Source of the DNA: CAXBGS01 sp963975425
GTDB lineage: Bacteria; Planctomycetota; Planctomycetia; Pirellulales; Pirellulaceae
Assembly (NCBI GenBank): GCA_963975425.1
Contig: CAXBGS010000006.1
Location: forward strand, 248,001-312,000
Length of the DNA: 64,000 nucleotides
Direction of reading: 5' to 3'
The position numbers and the translations under genes are program-made. This document shows positions 54,330-63,350 of the stretch, piece by piece. Under the pieces are notes generated by a model that was given only the letters and a program-made list of their open reading frames with translations, searched no databases and had not been told where the DNA came from. Position 1 is the stretch's first letter; each line of letters begins with the position of its first letter.

Positions 54330-54393
54330 TTAGATTCTCAGCAAACGCAGCCCGTTGCCGATGACCAGTAGCGAAGCTCCCATAGCGGCTGTT
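54330..54393 (-). pseudogene. C-terminal remnant of a heavy-metal P-type ATPase
   Basis: The minus strand reads ITAAMGASLLVIGNGLRLLR then Ile and stop. The intact ATPase at 56894 ends AADMGASLLVIGNGLRLLR. Only about 21 residues are left, joined to the end of the VOC gene. It may be the other end of the ATPase whose start survives at 41300-41793. Confidence 0.82.
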
Positions 54394-54775
54394 ATTTCTG
54401 AGACTCGCCAACGCAGTAGCACAGACCATCGGGGGCAACGACGAAGAATAGGCGATAGGTAGTGTCGCCGTATTGCTGCGTTTTCAAGTCCGCTTTGAGA
54501 CTCGGGTCATATGACCGAAGCTCAGCGGCAGCCGCCTGGACGTCGTCCACCTCAAAGAAGCAACCTTCCTGCGACGGGTCGCCGCCATTTTCCGCAAGAC
54601 CAATCTGAATCGTATCTCGTTCAAGAACCACTCGACGGCACCCGTCGTCGGATCGGGATGCAACGCGAAACCCCATCTTTGATTCGTAGAATCGTATCGC
54701 TTCGTCGATGTCTCGAACCGGAAGGTTCATCGCATCATCGGCATAGGGGGCGGCTCGAAAAAATTTGGCCGTCAT
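54392..54775 (-). CDS. VOC-family (glyoxalase/bleomycin-resistance-like) protein
   Basis: The 127-residue protein has the VOC beta-alpha-beta start (NLPVRDIDEAIRFYESKMGF) and GCFFEVDDVQAAAAEL. The C-terminal part YRLFFVVAPDGLCYCVGE lacks the usual final metal Glu in a clear position. Members bind small molecules or divalent metals. AAGGA sits before the ATG. It lies next to the MerR gene, 48 bases downstream on the same strand. Confidence 0.8.
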   Translation of the reverse strand: MTAKFFRAAPYADDAMNLPVRDIDEAIRFYESKMGFRVASRSDDGCRRVVLERDTIQIGLAENGGDPSQEGCFFEVDDVQAAAAELRSYDPSLKADLKTQQYGDTTYRLFFVVAPDGLCYCVGESQK

Positions 54776-54823
54776 CGAAATTCCTTAGTTTTGTCTTGTC
54801 ATCCGGCATTCGGTACGAATCCG

Positions 54824-55228
54824 CTACTTTGCCTGTAACTCTTTTACGACGTGGCAACAGTCCGTTCGTTTTTGGTGCTGGCAGTCATCCAGTGCCGACT
54901 TCAGCACCTTGCGGACGTGGCGCAGGTCCTTGAGTCGATCTTCTACATCGGCCAAACGCGCTTCGATAAGTTCCTGCACACTTCCGCATGTAGGTACATT
55001 GCCGTGCCCATCAGCAAGCAGCGACCTGACGTCTTCCAAAGTGAAGCCAATGGCCTGAGCTGCCCGAATAAACTTCAGTTTCTTGAGCGATTGGTCGCCG
55101 TAAAGTCGGTAGTTCCCATAACTGCGATCTTCTGGTTCAACGAGTCCAATTCGCTCGTAGTAGCGTAGCGTCGTCGTCGGGATGTCGGCCGCTTTGGCCA
55201 ACTGGCTGATTGTTAGTAGCTTGCTCAT
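54824..55228 (-). CDS. MerR-family metal-responsive regulator
   Basis: The 134-residue protein has the MerR helix-turn-helix (LTISQLAKAADIPTTTLRYY ERIGLV) and a dimerisation helix. Cys residues lie at the start of the long helix (VPTCGSVQE) and near the end (DDCQHQKRTDCCHVV), where metal sensors of the MerR/ZntR/CadR group bind metal. It faces the CopZ-MerT-HMA fusion gene across a MerR-type promoter. ATG 55228 gives the family start; the frame to 55297 is extra. Confidence 0.9.
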   Translation of the reverse strand: MSKLLTISQLAKAADIPTTTLRYYERIGLVEPEDRSYGNYRLYGDQSLKKLKFIRAAQAIGFTLEDVRSLLADGHGNVPTCGSVQELIEARLADVEDRLKDLRHVRKVLKSALDDCQHQKRTDCCHVVKELQAK

Positions 55229-55306
55229 CGCAGTCCTTGACAGGCCGAGTCCGAACAGGTTCGACGCTTGTTCTCGCAATAAAATCCGCACAATCACGAA
55301 TCCGAC

Positions 55307-55338
55307 TTGACCTTACACCTAGGTGCAACCTCGATAAT
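55307..55338 (+). promoter_or_regulatory. MerR-type promoter/operator with 20-bp spacer
   Basis: TTGACC (55307-55312) and GATAAT (55333-55338) are separated by 20 bases, longer than the usual 17. The spacer holds the palindrome CACCTAGGTG at 55316-55325. Long spacers with a central dyad are what MerR regulators distort to activate transcription. The start point, near 55345, supports ATG 55396 as start of the gene. Confidence 0.85.
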
Positions 55339-55395
55339 ACAGGAACACCGTCCATGCAGCAAACACCGCTGAGACGAACACGGGAGAAATGGGTG

Positions 55396-56598
55396 ATGAC
55401 AAAGCAGACAGAGACGGCAAAACAGGTCCAGTGTCCCTCGTGTGGCAACAAGGCGAAACGAGTGAGCACAACGACCCTCGCCGCGCTGCTTCGAGACAAG
55501 TATGCGGCGCAGTTCAAGACGGACAGTCAGTCCTGTTGCGCCTCTGAAGGCGAAGGTTGCACATCGATCAAAGCAGATACTGGTTGGCGATTTTGCGAAT
55601 CAAAGAATTGTGATGTGGTGTACTTCTCAGAAGAAGGCGACACGACGTTCACGAAGTCGCAGTTAAGAGTCGCAGTTGGCGTCAAGGAAGAAACCGGTCA
55701 ACGACCTCTTTGTTACTGCTTTGGACATTCCGTCGCCAGTATCAAGGAAGAGCTAGTGGCCACAGGAACGTCGAATGCGCCGGATGACATTCGAGCGAGA
55801 ATGAAAGACCCGGGTTGCCGCTGCGAGACAGAGAATCCATCCGGCTCGTGCTGTTTGGGAAGCGTCGCAAAGGGAATCAAGGTCGCTCAAAAGGAGTTGG
55901 AAATGAATGTTGCGGATACGACATCACCACCTGAAAAACCATCCGGCAACACAGGCGGAAAAATCGCCACGGTTGGAACACTCGTCTCGGCAATTATGGC
56001 TTCTGCCTGTTGTTGGTTGCCACTTGTGCTGTTGGCTGTTGGTGTCTCTGGGGCGGGGATCGCTGCGACGCTGGAAGAGTATCGCCCCTACTTCATGGTC
56101 ATCACGTTCGGCTTTCTTGGTGCAGCCTTCTACTTCACTTATCGACCTAAGAAGGCTGCGAGTGCTGGTGGGCATGCTTGTTGTGCGACCGAGCCAGCCG
56201 CTGGGGACGACTGCTGTCCGCCTGGTACGGGCCGTTTCAACAGGATGACCATGAACAAGGTCATGCTCTGGGGCGTGACGGTGTTGGCGATCGCCTTCTT
56301 GTTCTTTCCAAGCTACGTCGGAGCGTTTCTCGGCGGTGAAAGCCAGAACGTGACGGATAACATGAATCAAGCCGTCATTAAGGTCGAAGGCATGACGTGC
56401 GAAGGCTGTTCCGCCATCGTCGCGAAAGCAATCAAAAGCACACCGGGCGTACTTGCCGTGGAAGTAAACTACGCGAAAGGTGAAGCCGTCATCGACACGG
56501 AAACTTGTTGTCCGGCTCCGGAAGCCGAGATTCTGGCCTCATTGAAGGACGCAGGATACGATGGTGCGATCGTCACCAAGGCAGCAGCAAGACGCTAA
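55396..56598 (+). CDS. CopZ-like Fe-S chaperone + MerT + HMA fusion (metal uptake/transfer)
   Basis: The 400-residue protein has three parts. Residues 1-165 resemble the iron-sulfur CopZ N-domain: CPSCG, CC...C, then CYC at 106-108, CRC at 141-143, CC at 152-153. Residues 195-310 are a MerT-type transporter with CCWLP at 205-209 in the first helix, further Cys pairs at 262-263 and 273-274, and a last helix. Residues 326-400 are an HMA domain with GMTCEGC at 332-338. MerT moves Hg(II) inward; whether the metal here is Hg, Cu or another is not known, as no merA was seen. ATG 55396 has GGGAG 9 bases upstream. Confidence 0.88.
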   Translation: MTKQTETAKQVQCPSCGNKAKRVSTTTLAALLRDKYAAQFKTDSQSCCASEGEGCTSIKADTGWRFCESKNCDVVYFSEEGDTTFTKSQLRVAVGVKEETGQRPLCYCFGHSVASIKEELVATGTSNAPDDIRARMKDPGCRCETENPSGSCCLGSVAKGIKVAQKELEMNVADTTSPPEKPSGNTGGKIATVGTLVSAIMASACCWLPLVLLAVGVSGAGIAATLEEYRPYFMVITFGFLGAAFYFTYRPKKAASAGGHACCATEPAAGDDCCPPGTGRFNRMTMNKVMLWGVTVLAIAFLFFPSYVGAFLGGESQNVTDNMNQAVIKVEGMTCEGCSAIVAKAIKSTPGVLAVEVNYAKGEAVIDTETCCPAPEAEILASLKDAGYDGAIVTKAAARR

Positions 56599-56637
56599 AC
56601 CACGGAGTAGTAAGTACTGCTCGCCGAGGTGAACTTG

Positions 56638-56727
56638 CTACGAAAACGCGACCGACCAAACCAATAACAGATACAGTACAACGACAATCGTTACCACAAT
56701 CGACATCCAGCGCAATGCTCGCAGCAT
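56638..56727 (-). CDS. Possible 29-residue single-helix membrane protein
   Basis: The frame reads MLRALRWMSIVVTIVVVLYL followed by LLVWSVAFS and stop. It is one ideal membrane helix with a basic start. AAGGT lies about 8 bases upstream of the ATG. It is between the MerT fusion gene and the P-type ATPase. Small membrane peptides often assist metal ATPases, but this is only a suggestion. Confidence 0.4.
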   Translation of the reverse strand: MLRALRWMSIVVTIVVVLYLLLVWSVAFS

Positions 56728-56893
56728 CGTAGGACCTTTTTGTTAAACATTCGTTCCACTCCAAGCGGCGATGGAACTTTTTGGCAAAGAGTTGGAACGC
56801 AATGGCTACTCGACGGCAGATGAAATGATGACTCACTGGTGTGTCGAAGCTCGCAACGAAAGAAGCGAACGTCCCGTGGCTGAATTCTATTAT

Positions 56894-59047
56894 TTATCTA
56901 AGTAGCCTCAGTCCGTTGCCAATCACCAACAGTGACGCACCCATGTCCGCAGCGATCGCGGCCCAGAGACTTGCGTATCCGGCGAATGTGAGAATCACGA
57001 ACAGCGCTTTGATGGCGAGCGAGAATCCGATGTTCTGACGGATGATGTTGAGCGTTCGTCGTGAGTGGTGAATCAACCACGGCAGTTTCGAGAGGTCGTC
57101 AGACATTAATGCGATGTCCGCCGTCTCGATTGCGGCGTCACTTCCCGCCGCTCCCATTGCAAGGCCCAACGACGCTCGGGCAAGTGCAGGCGCATCGTTG
57201 ACACCATCGCCGATCATGGCAACGTGCTCGTATTGCTCAACGAGCCTTTCAACCGCATCGACTTTGTCTTCCGGCAACAACTCCGCACGAACTTCATCAA
57301 TGCCAGCCTGCTTGGCGATCGCGTCGGCTGTGCCCTGGTTGTCGCCGGTAAGCATGATCAGATGCTCGACGCCAGCTTCGTGGAGTTGCTTGACCGCTTC
57401 CCGCGACTCGTCGCGGATTGCATCGGCGAGCGTGATGAATCCGCAAACGTGATGGTCGTTTCCGATCACGACGACAGTACGTCCGGCTGTTTGCATCGCT
57501 TCGAGTTGCTCATGGACTTCCGGAGTCTCCTGTCCGCGTTGCTCCAGATAGCGATGTGAGCCCAGCCAATAGGTTTTGCCGTTGAATTTTCCCGAGGCGC
57601 CTTTGCCTTGGATAATCTCAAACTCATCCGCTGTCGCAATCGTCATGCCCCTCCGCTCTGTTTCTTCCACAATTGCGCGGGCGAGCGGGTGATTGCTGTT
57701 CTGTTCCAATGCTCCCGCGCGAGTAAGCAATTCTTCGTCATCGTGACCGCTTAGCGGAACAACGTCGACGACGACAGGTCGTCCCTGCGTCAGCGTTCCT
57801 GTCTTGTCCATCGCAATCGCTTTCAGTCGCGCCGGCAACTCGATAAATACGCCACCCTTGATGAGAACTCCGTTCCGAGCTGCCGCGGCCAACGCCGCAA
57901 CAACGCTAACCGGCGTCGAGATGACGAGCGCACACGGGCAAGCAATCACTAATAAGACCAACGATCGATAGAGCCAATCGGACCAGTCACCGCCAAATGC
58001 CAACGGCGGGACTATCAAAATCAACAGGGCCGAGACCATAACAACCGGCGTGTAGACGGCCGCGAACTTCTCGACCCATTTCTCTGACGGCGCGCGTTTT
58101 GAGCCGGCGTCACCAACCATCTTGATGATCCGAGCCAGGGTCGTGTCGTTGGCTGCTTTGGTACTTTCAATTTCCAGCGACCCATCGCCGTTGATGGTCC
58201 CGGCAAAGACCTCATCACCAACTTCTTTGTCAACCGGCACACTTTCGCCAGTGATCGGTGCCTGATCGACGCCGCTGCGGCCCACGCGAACTTTACCGTC
58301 CAGCGGTATCTTCTCGCCCGGACGGACAATCAGTGTCGAGCCGATTGGAACACTTGCCGGTGCGATATCTTTCACTTCACCATCGTCGCCACGAACATGC
58401 GCAATCGGTGGAGACAAATCCATCAGTGCTGCGATTGCACGACGAGCGCGTCCCACACTCCACGACTCAAGCAATAGTGAAAGCGAAAACAAGAATGCGA
58501 CGGTCGCTCCCTCGAACCATTCCCCGATCGCAGCAGCACCGACGACAGCAACCGACATCAGCAGGTTCATATCTGGTCGGAGTGACACTGCCGAACGCCA
58601 TGCCTTCGGCAAGACCAAACTGAGACCGGCAATGATCCCAATCACATACAACGTGACGGCCACTAGCGGCACCGCCTCGCCGGTTTCACCTGTGCCGCCG
58701 GACAACAGCAGTTGCGCTGCCAATCCCGCACCGCCAAATAGTCCACTGATAATCGTGAGAATCACGCGGCGATGTCGCACCCAGAACGTCAATTCGCTCT
58801 GAGTATCGGTATCTTCCTGCCAAGCTTCCGCTTTCAACCCTGTTCGATCGATCGCGGCCAGAACATCAGCTTGCGTAACGTCCAATGACGAAAGATCGAC
58901 GGTCAGTTTCCCACCAAGCAAATCAAAGCCAAGCCGATCTTCATCTTCTAGCAACGGCATGAGTTCTCGCTTGAGAACCGAAACCTCTTCGGCGCAATCC
59001 ATTCCATGAATGCGAAGTTCGATTGAGTTTGTTCTTGAATTGCTCAT
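56894..59047 (-). CDS. P1B-type heavy-metal ATPase (Zn/Cd/Pb type)
   Basis: The 717-residue protein starts with an HMA-like domain carrying GMDCAEEV, the form with Cys-Ala-Glu-Glu rather than CxxC, seen in Zn/Cd ATPases. Eight membrane helices include CPC (VIACPCALVISTP). DKTGTLTQG holds the phosphorylated Asp, SNHPLARAI is the HP motif, MLTGDNQGTA and MIGDGVNDAPALA follow. The end has IKALFV with Lys and ADMGASLLVIGNGLRLL with Asp, both P1B-2 features. It exports Zn/Cd/Pb from the cytoplasm. Start 59047 is preferred over 59077. Confidence 0.95.
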   Translation of the reverse strand: MSNSRTNSIELRIHGMDCAEEVSVLKRELMPLLEDEDRLGFDLLGGKLTVDLSSLDVTQADVLAAIDRTGLKAEAWQEDTDTQSELTFWVRHRRVILTIISGLFGGAGLAAQLLLSGGTGETGEAVPLVAVTLYVIGIIAGLSLVLPKAWRSAVSLRPDMNLLMSVAVVGAAAIGEWFEGATVAFLFSLSLLLESWSVGRARRAIAALMDLSPPIAHVRGDDGEVKDIAPASVPIGSTLIVRPGEKIPLDGKVRVGRSGVDQAPITGESVPVDKEVGDEVFAGTINGDGSLEIESTKAANDTTLARIIKMVGDAGSKRAPSEKWVEKFAAVYTPVVMVSALLILIVPPLAFGGDWSDWLYRSLVLLVIACPCALVISTPVSVVAALAAAARNGVLIKGGVFIELPARLKAIAMDKTGTLTQGRPVVVDVVPLSGHDDEELLTRAGALEQNSNHPLARAIVEETERRGMTIATADEFEIIQGKGASGKFNGKTYWLGSHRYLEQRGQETPEVHEQLEAMQTAGRTVVVIGNDHHVCGFITLADAIRDESREAVKQLHEAGVEHLIMLTGDNQGTADAIAKQAGIDEVRAELLPEDKVDAVERLVEQYEHVAMIGDGVNDAPALARASLGLAMGAAGSDAAIETADIALMSDDLSKLPWLIHHSRRTLNIIRQNIGFSLAIKALFVILTFAGYASLWAAIAADMGASLLVIGNGLRLLR

Positions 59048-59167
59048 GCGATTGCTTGGTTTCGTTCCTCTGACCAACTACCAGAGTACGCGTTTGGTTT
59101 ATAACATGCTGCTGACGCTAGGGACGAACCAAGCGCCAGCAGCTATTTGCTTCCATCAGATGGGAGA

Positions 59168-59503
59168 CTACTTCTTCGGTTTGGACGTGAACGTTCCACT
59201 TGGGCCTTCAAGCTTCAACGGCTTCTTGCCAGCCTTTTCGATCGCTTCCCATAACCGGAGAGGCGAGAGCGTCGTGTCACGCTTGGGAATGACAAACGCC
59301 CGCTTTGTCTTTACGTCCGTTTTGACGCCGCCGACGTCAGGAACTTCAGACAACTTGGCCGCCACTCTCTTGGCACAGCTCTCACAAGTGAGAACTTCCA
59401 AGGTGATGGTAGTGGTTTTTGACGGAGCGGCTGCCCGGCTGTGGCTGGACAAACAGACGGCCAGCGCAAACGTCAGTGCGATACAAAGGGGGGTACGGTA
59501 CAT
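59168..59503 (-). CDS. Exported HMA-domain protein
   Basis: The 111-residue protein has a signal peptide (LCIALTFALAVCLSSHSRA). An HMA-like domain follows with LEVLTCESCAKRVAAKLSEV; CxxC binds the metal. MerP-like proteins of this kind hand metal to a membrane transporter. It lies on the same strand as the RND set downstream and the ATPase, between them. Confidence 0.88.
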   Translation of the reverse strand: MYRTPLCIALTFALAVCLSSHSRAAAPSKTTTITLEVLTCESCAKRVAAKLSEVPDVGGVKTDVKTKRAFVIPKRDTTLSPLRLWEAIEKAGKKPLKLEGPSGTFTSKPKK

Positions 59504-59695
59504 TTTCAGAGTCCTTTCATCAAACAGTTAAACATTGAAATGGTGAGTCCGTTCAGGAGATGTGAAGGTCACATGGCGATCTCCTTGGGTCCGCGTAATA
59601 AGGCGTGTTAACGGTGAGCAGACGTGACTGGGGGCGGGCGTTTTTACAGGCTGGCAAACACGCTACCGATCCCCCAGTCACTCTGGCCCTCTATT

Positions 59696-60070
59696 TCATT
59701 CTTCTGGTTGAGGTGGTTTGTGACCGGTCTTGGCTTCGTAGCGGGCAGCAAACTTCTCGAACCGTGTGGGACTGCAAATGAAGCATTGAGATTCGGGGCG
59801 ATCATGTTCATCGCACCAATCTCCTTCCTCCTTGAACTTGGATACCAAGGATGTGTCGCACAAAGGGCATTCTCCTTCGGGGACGCCATGCTCGACACAC
59901 CACCAACCCCCGTGACTGTGATCGACGTTCGTCGCAGCGACTGTTCCGGCACCACTTTCGGTGCCTCCTTCAGATGTGGCCGTGTCACTCTTGCCGCATC
60001 CGCTCAACGCGAACGCGGAGACCGCCAATACGGTCAGCGACAAGCCACGCATACTCAAAATCCAATTCAT
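59696..60070 (-). CDS. Cys/His-rich lipoprotein of the second RND set
   Basis: The 124-residue protein has a lipobox (LAVSAFALSGC). Two related motifs follow: WWCVEHGVPEGECPLC and DWCDEHDRPESQCFIC, each C-x-E/D-H...C-x-x-C. Then EKFAARYEAKTGHKPPQP. Proteins like this accompany CzcA-type pumps and probably bind metal. GAAGGAGATTGAG lies before ATG 60070. It follows the pump gene by 32 bases. Confidence 0.85.
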   Translation of the reverse strand: MNWILSMRGLSLTVLAVSAFALSGCGKSDTATSEGGTESGAGTVAATNVDHSHGGWWCVEHGVPEGECPLCDTSLVSKFKEEGDWCDEHDRPESQCFICSPTRFEKFAARYEAKTGHKPPQPEE

Positions 60071-60102
60071 CTCAATCTCCTTCGGCATCGCCGAATCAAG
60101 GG

Positions 60103-63100
60103 TTAGACCGTCACTCGCCTGGGCACTTGTTTGGTCTCGGACGACTGCCTGGACGCAAACTCTTGCTCGACTTCTGGATCGGTCGGGTCGTCTGGTTCGA
60201 GATGATGACCGTCATCATCCCCTCCATCTCCATCAAACTTTTCTACAGGCATATTGAAGACGACGTACAGAACTCGTAGCACGAGTAGGCTCATGATCAT
60301 CGCGCTACACACACCGCCGATCACGACCGTTGCCAAGGGTCTCTGCACTTCCGCGCCCATGCCGGTGCTGAACGCCATTGGCACAAAACCAAGACTGGCA
60401 ACGAGTGTTGTCATTAAGATCGGACGTAACCGCGTCATCGCAGCTTCTTCGACTGCCTCGTCGAGTGATCGCCCCCGCCGACGAAGTTGCCGAATTGTCG
60501 AAACGAGCAACATGTCGTCGAGCACCGCCACACCGGATAGTGCGATAAACCCTACCGCCGCGGAAATCGAAAACGGCATATCGCGAATCCACAACGCCAA
60601 TACACCGCCAATCCACGCGAATGGTACGCCAGTGAAGACTCGCAATGAATCGATCCAGTTGCGATAGGTCATGTAAAGCAGCGACAGAATCAGCAACAGC
60701 GCAATGGGGACGACGATCATCAACCGCGTTTGAGCACGTTGTAGATTCTCGAACTGCCCACCCCATTCAATGCGGTATCGGCCAGCAGGCAATTGCACTT
60801 TCTCATCGACAACTCGTTGCGCCTCGGCAACGAAACTGCCAAGGTCTCGGCCGCGTACGTTGGCTTCAATTGTGATTCGCCGCTGATACCAGTCTCGTTT
60901 GATCGTATTGAACCCTTCGACTCGTTCAATTGACGCCAGTCGCGAGAGCGGAATCCGCTGTCCCGCTGGTGTGGCGACCAGAATCTGGCCGATTGATTCC
61001 GGGTTGGCCCTCGCTGCCTCGGGCAACCGGATGACCAACGGAAATCGCAATTGGCCTTCATACACCTCACCGACATAATTGCTGCCGAGTGAACGGACTA
61101 GATTCATGACAGACTGGGCGGGAATCCCATAGCGAGCAATTTCGTCCTGCTTGACACGGATCTGCAGGACGGGCTGGCCGGTAATCTGCTCGATCTTGAC
61201 GTCTTCAGCGCCGGGAATCGAATTGAGTGCTCGCTCGATCTCAACGGCCTTTTCGTTCATCAGATCAAGGTCGTCGCCATATAGGATTGCCGCGACATCA
61301 GAGCGAACGCCTGAAATCATTTCGTTCATTCGCATTTCGATTGGCTGTGATAAGGCCAATCGCGGTCCGGGGAGATCGCGGAGCTCATGGTGCACAAGAG
61401 TCGTTAGTTCCTCTTGTGTTTCGGCTCGTGTCCACTCTTCACGCGGATGCAAAGTAATAAACAGGTCGGTCAATTCGGTGCCCATCGGATCGGTTGCGAC
61501 CTCTGCAGTTCCGATCCGGCTCCACACCTGGTTGATCTCATCGGGAAACTTCTCCAACAACACCTGCTCCATGCGCGTGTTGTAGCGCATCGATTCTTCC
61601 AGTGGTGTTCCGGCGAGTCTGACAACGTTGAGCGTGATTGCTCCCTCTGACAAGCGAGGCACGAATTCGCTACCAAGATTAGGCGCCACAAGACTGAACA
61701 CGCTGACCAGCAGCAACAACGCCGACCCGATGATAAATGCCTTGTGGTGCATCGTGAATCGTAATACCGGTGCGTAGAGCCATTTAAGAAATCGAATCAG
61801 CAGCGGCTCTTTCTCGGTGATATTCTTCGGAAGCAAGAGACTAGCCAGCACCGGCATCAGCGTCAGAGAAAGAACCATCGACCCCGCCAAAGCCATGATT
61901 ACGGTCAAGGCCATGGGCCGAAACAACTTGCCTTCAATCCCTTCCAGAGTGAGGATCGGCAAATACACAATCATGATGATGAGCTCACCGAACATCGTCG
62001 GCTTGCGAACTTCGATGGCGGCGTCGCGTATGATCTCCAAACGGCTGCGCCCCTGCCGGTCATGCGATAGATGACGCACGCAGTTCTCGATCATCACAAC
62101 GGAACTATCGACGACCAGACCGAAATCAATCGCACCGAGACTGAGCAAACTGGCGGCAATGCCGAACTTCAGCATGCCGGAAAAGGCGAATAACATCGAC
62201 AGCGGAATTGCCAAGGCGACGATAAGCCCGGCTCGAAGATTTCCAAGAAAGATGAAAAGCACTGCGATAACAAGTAGACCACCCTCGAACAGGTTTTTCT
62301 GCACGGTGTGGATCACATGGTCGATCAGTTCTGTGCGGTCGTAGACTGTTTGGATGGTGACTCCGGCCGGTAGTGTTTCCTTGATCTGCTGTAGTTTCTC
62401 CTTGAGTGCCCATGTGACCTGATCACTGTTTTCGCCCATCAGCATGAAGCCCAAGCCGAGCACGGCTTCGCCTTGGCCATTCGCGGTGACCGCACCACGC
62501 CGAACCTCATGTCCAATCTGCACGGCAGCGACGTCACGTATTCGCACAGGCACGCCATCCTTCGCAGTGACGATGACCTCCTCGATCTGCTCGACGTTCA
62601 CCGTGCGTCCGACACCATGGACGAGCAGCATTTCGCTTCCGTCGATGACAGTGCCGCCCCCGACGTTCTCGTTGTTGGCCTGGATGGCCTCACTAACTTG
62701 CTCGAACGTCAGTCCGTATTTGAGCAGCAGGTCAGGGTCGATCCGGACCTGATACTGCTTCTCGTACCCGCCCCAACTATTGACCTCGGCCACGCCGTGG
62801 ACGGACCTCAATTGCGGCTTGATAACCCAGTCATGGATGGTCCGTAATTCGGTGAGTCGCTTGACACGTTCTTCACGAGAAACTTCAGATAGATCAACGC
62901 CCTCATAAACCACGACGTAATGAAAGACTTCACCCAGGCCGGTGGAAACCGGCCCCATCTGTGGTCGGCCGATTCCATCCGGCAATTCTACCGTGGACAG
63001 ACGTTCGTTGATCAGTTGCCGCGCGAAATAGACGTCGATGTCGTCATCAAAGATGAGCACCAGTTGCGACAATCCGAACTTTGATATGGAGCGAAGTTCA

Positions 63101-63339
63101 TGCAGCCCCGGCAAACCGCTGATCGCTTGCTCAATCGGAAACGTAATCTGTCGCTCGATCTCTTCCGACGCGAGCGACGGTGCGACCGTGTTGATCTGGA
63201 TTTGAACGGGCGTCGTGTCCGGAAATGCATCGATGTCAAGCTGCCGCAGTGAAAACGCGCCGACGACAGCAAATAGCCCTGCCGTCAGAATGACCAGCGC
63301 ACGGTGCTTGAGCGAAAAATCTATGACCCAATTAAGCAT
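60103..63339 (-). CDS. CzcA-type heavy-metal RND efflux pump
   Basis: The 1,078-residue protein starts MLNWVIDFSLKHRALVILTA. It has DIDAFPDTTPVQIQI, the family motif GAIDFGLVVDSSVVMIEN in helix 4 with proton-relay Asp, GSEFVPRLSEGAI and EWGGQFENLQRAQTRL. The C-terminal tail is acidic and His-containing (DGDGGDDDGHH). DFGLVVD marks the CzcA (Zn/Co/Cd) group more than CusA. Adaptor upstream (63351) and lipoprotein downstream make one operon. Confidence 0.94.
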   Translation of the reverse strand: MLNWVIDFSLKHRALVILTAGLFAVVGAFSLRQLDIDAFPDTTPVQIQINTVAPSLASEEIERQITFPIEQAISGLPGLHELRSISKFGLSQLVLIFDDDIDVYFARQLINERLSTVELPDGIGRPQMGPVSTGLGEVFHYVVVYEGVDLSEVSREERVKRLTELRTIHDWVIKPQLRSVHGVAEVNSWGGYEKQYQVRIDPDLLLKYGLTFEQVSEAIQANNENVGGGTVIDGSEMLLVHGVGRTVNVEQIEEVIVTAKDGVPVRIRDVAAVQIGHEVRRGAVTANGQGEAVLGLGFMLMGENSDQVTWALKEKLQQIKETLPAGVTIQTVYDRTELIDHVIHTVQKNLFEGGLLVIAVLFIFLGNLRAGLIVALAIPLSMLFAFSGMLKFGIAASLLSLGAIDFGLVVDSSVVMIENCVRHLSHDRQGRSRLEIIRDAAIEVRKPTMFGELIIMIVYLPILTLEGIEGKLFRPMALTVIMALAGSMVLSLTLMPVLASLLLPKNITEKEPLLIRFLKWLYAPVLRFTMHHKAFIIGSALLLLVSVFSLVAPNLGSEFVPRLSEGAITLNVVRLAGTPLEESMRYNTRMEQVLLEKFPDEINQVWSRIGTAEVATDPMGTELTDLFITLHPREEWTRAETQEELTTLVHHELRDLPGPRLALSQPIEMRMNEMISGVRSDVAAILYGDDLDLMNEKAVEIERALNSIPGAEDVKIEQITGQPVLQIRVKQDEIARYGIPAQSVMNLVRSLGSNYVGEVYEGQLRFPLVIRLPEAARANPESIGQILVATPAGQRIPLSRLASIERVEGFNTIKRDWYQRRITIEANVRGRDLGSFVAEAQRVVDEKVQLPAGRYRIEWGGQFENLQRAQTRLMIVVPIALLLILSLLYMTYRNWIDSLRVFTGVPFAWIGGVLALWIRDMPFSISAAVGFIALSGVAVLDDMLLVSTIRQLRRRGRSLDEAVEEAAMTRLRPILMTTLVASLGFVPMAFSTGMGAEVQRPLATVVIGGVCSAMIMSLLVLRVLYVVFNMPVEKFDGDGGDDDGHHLEPDDPTDPEVEQEFASRQSSETKQVPRRVTV

Positions 63340-63350
63340 CCCTGCTCTCC

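Noticed and set aside
56771..56905. A 44-codon plus-strand frame (MELFGKELERNG...)
   Set aside because: It looks somewhat protein-like but has no ribosome site, no known family and overlaps the end of the ATPase gene.
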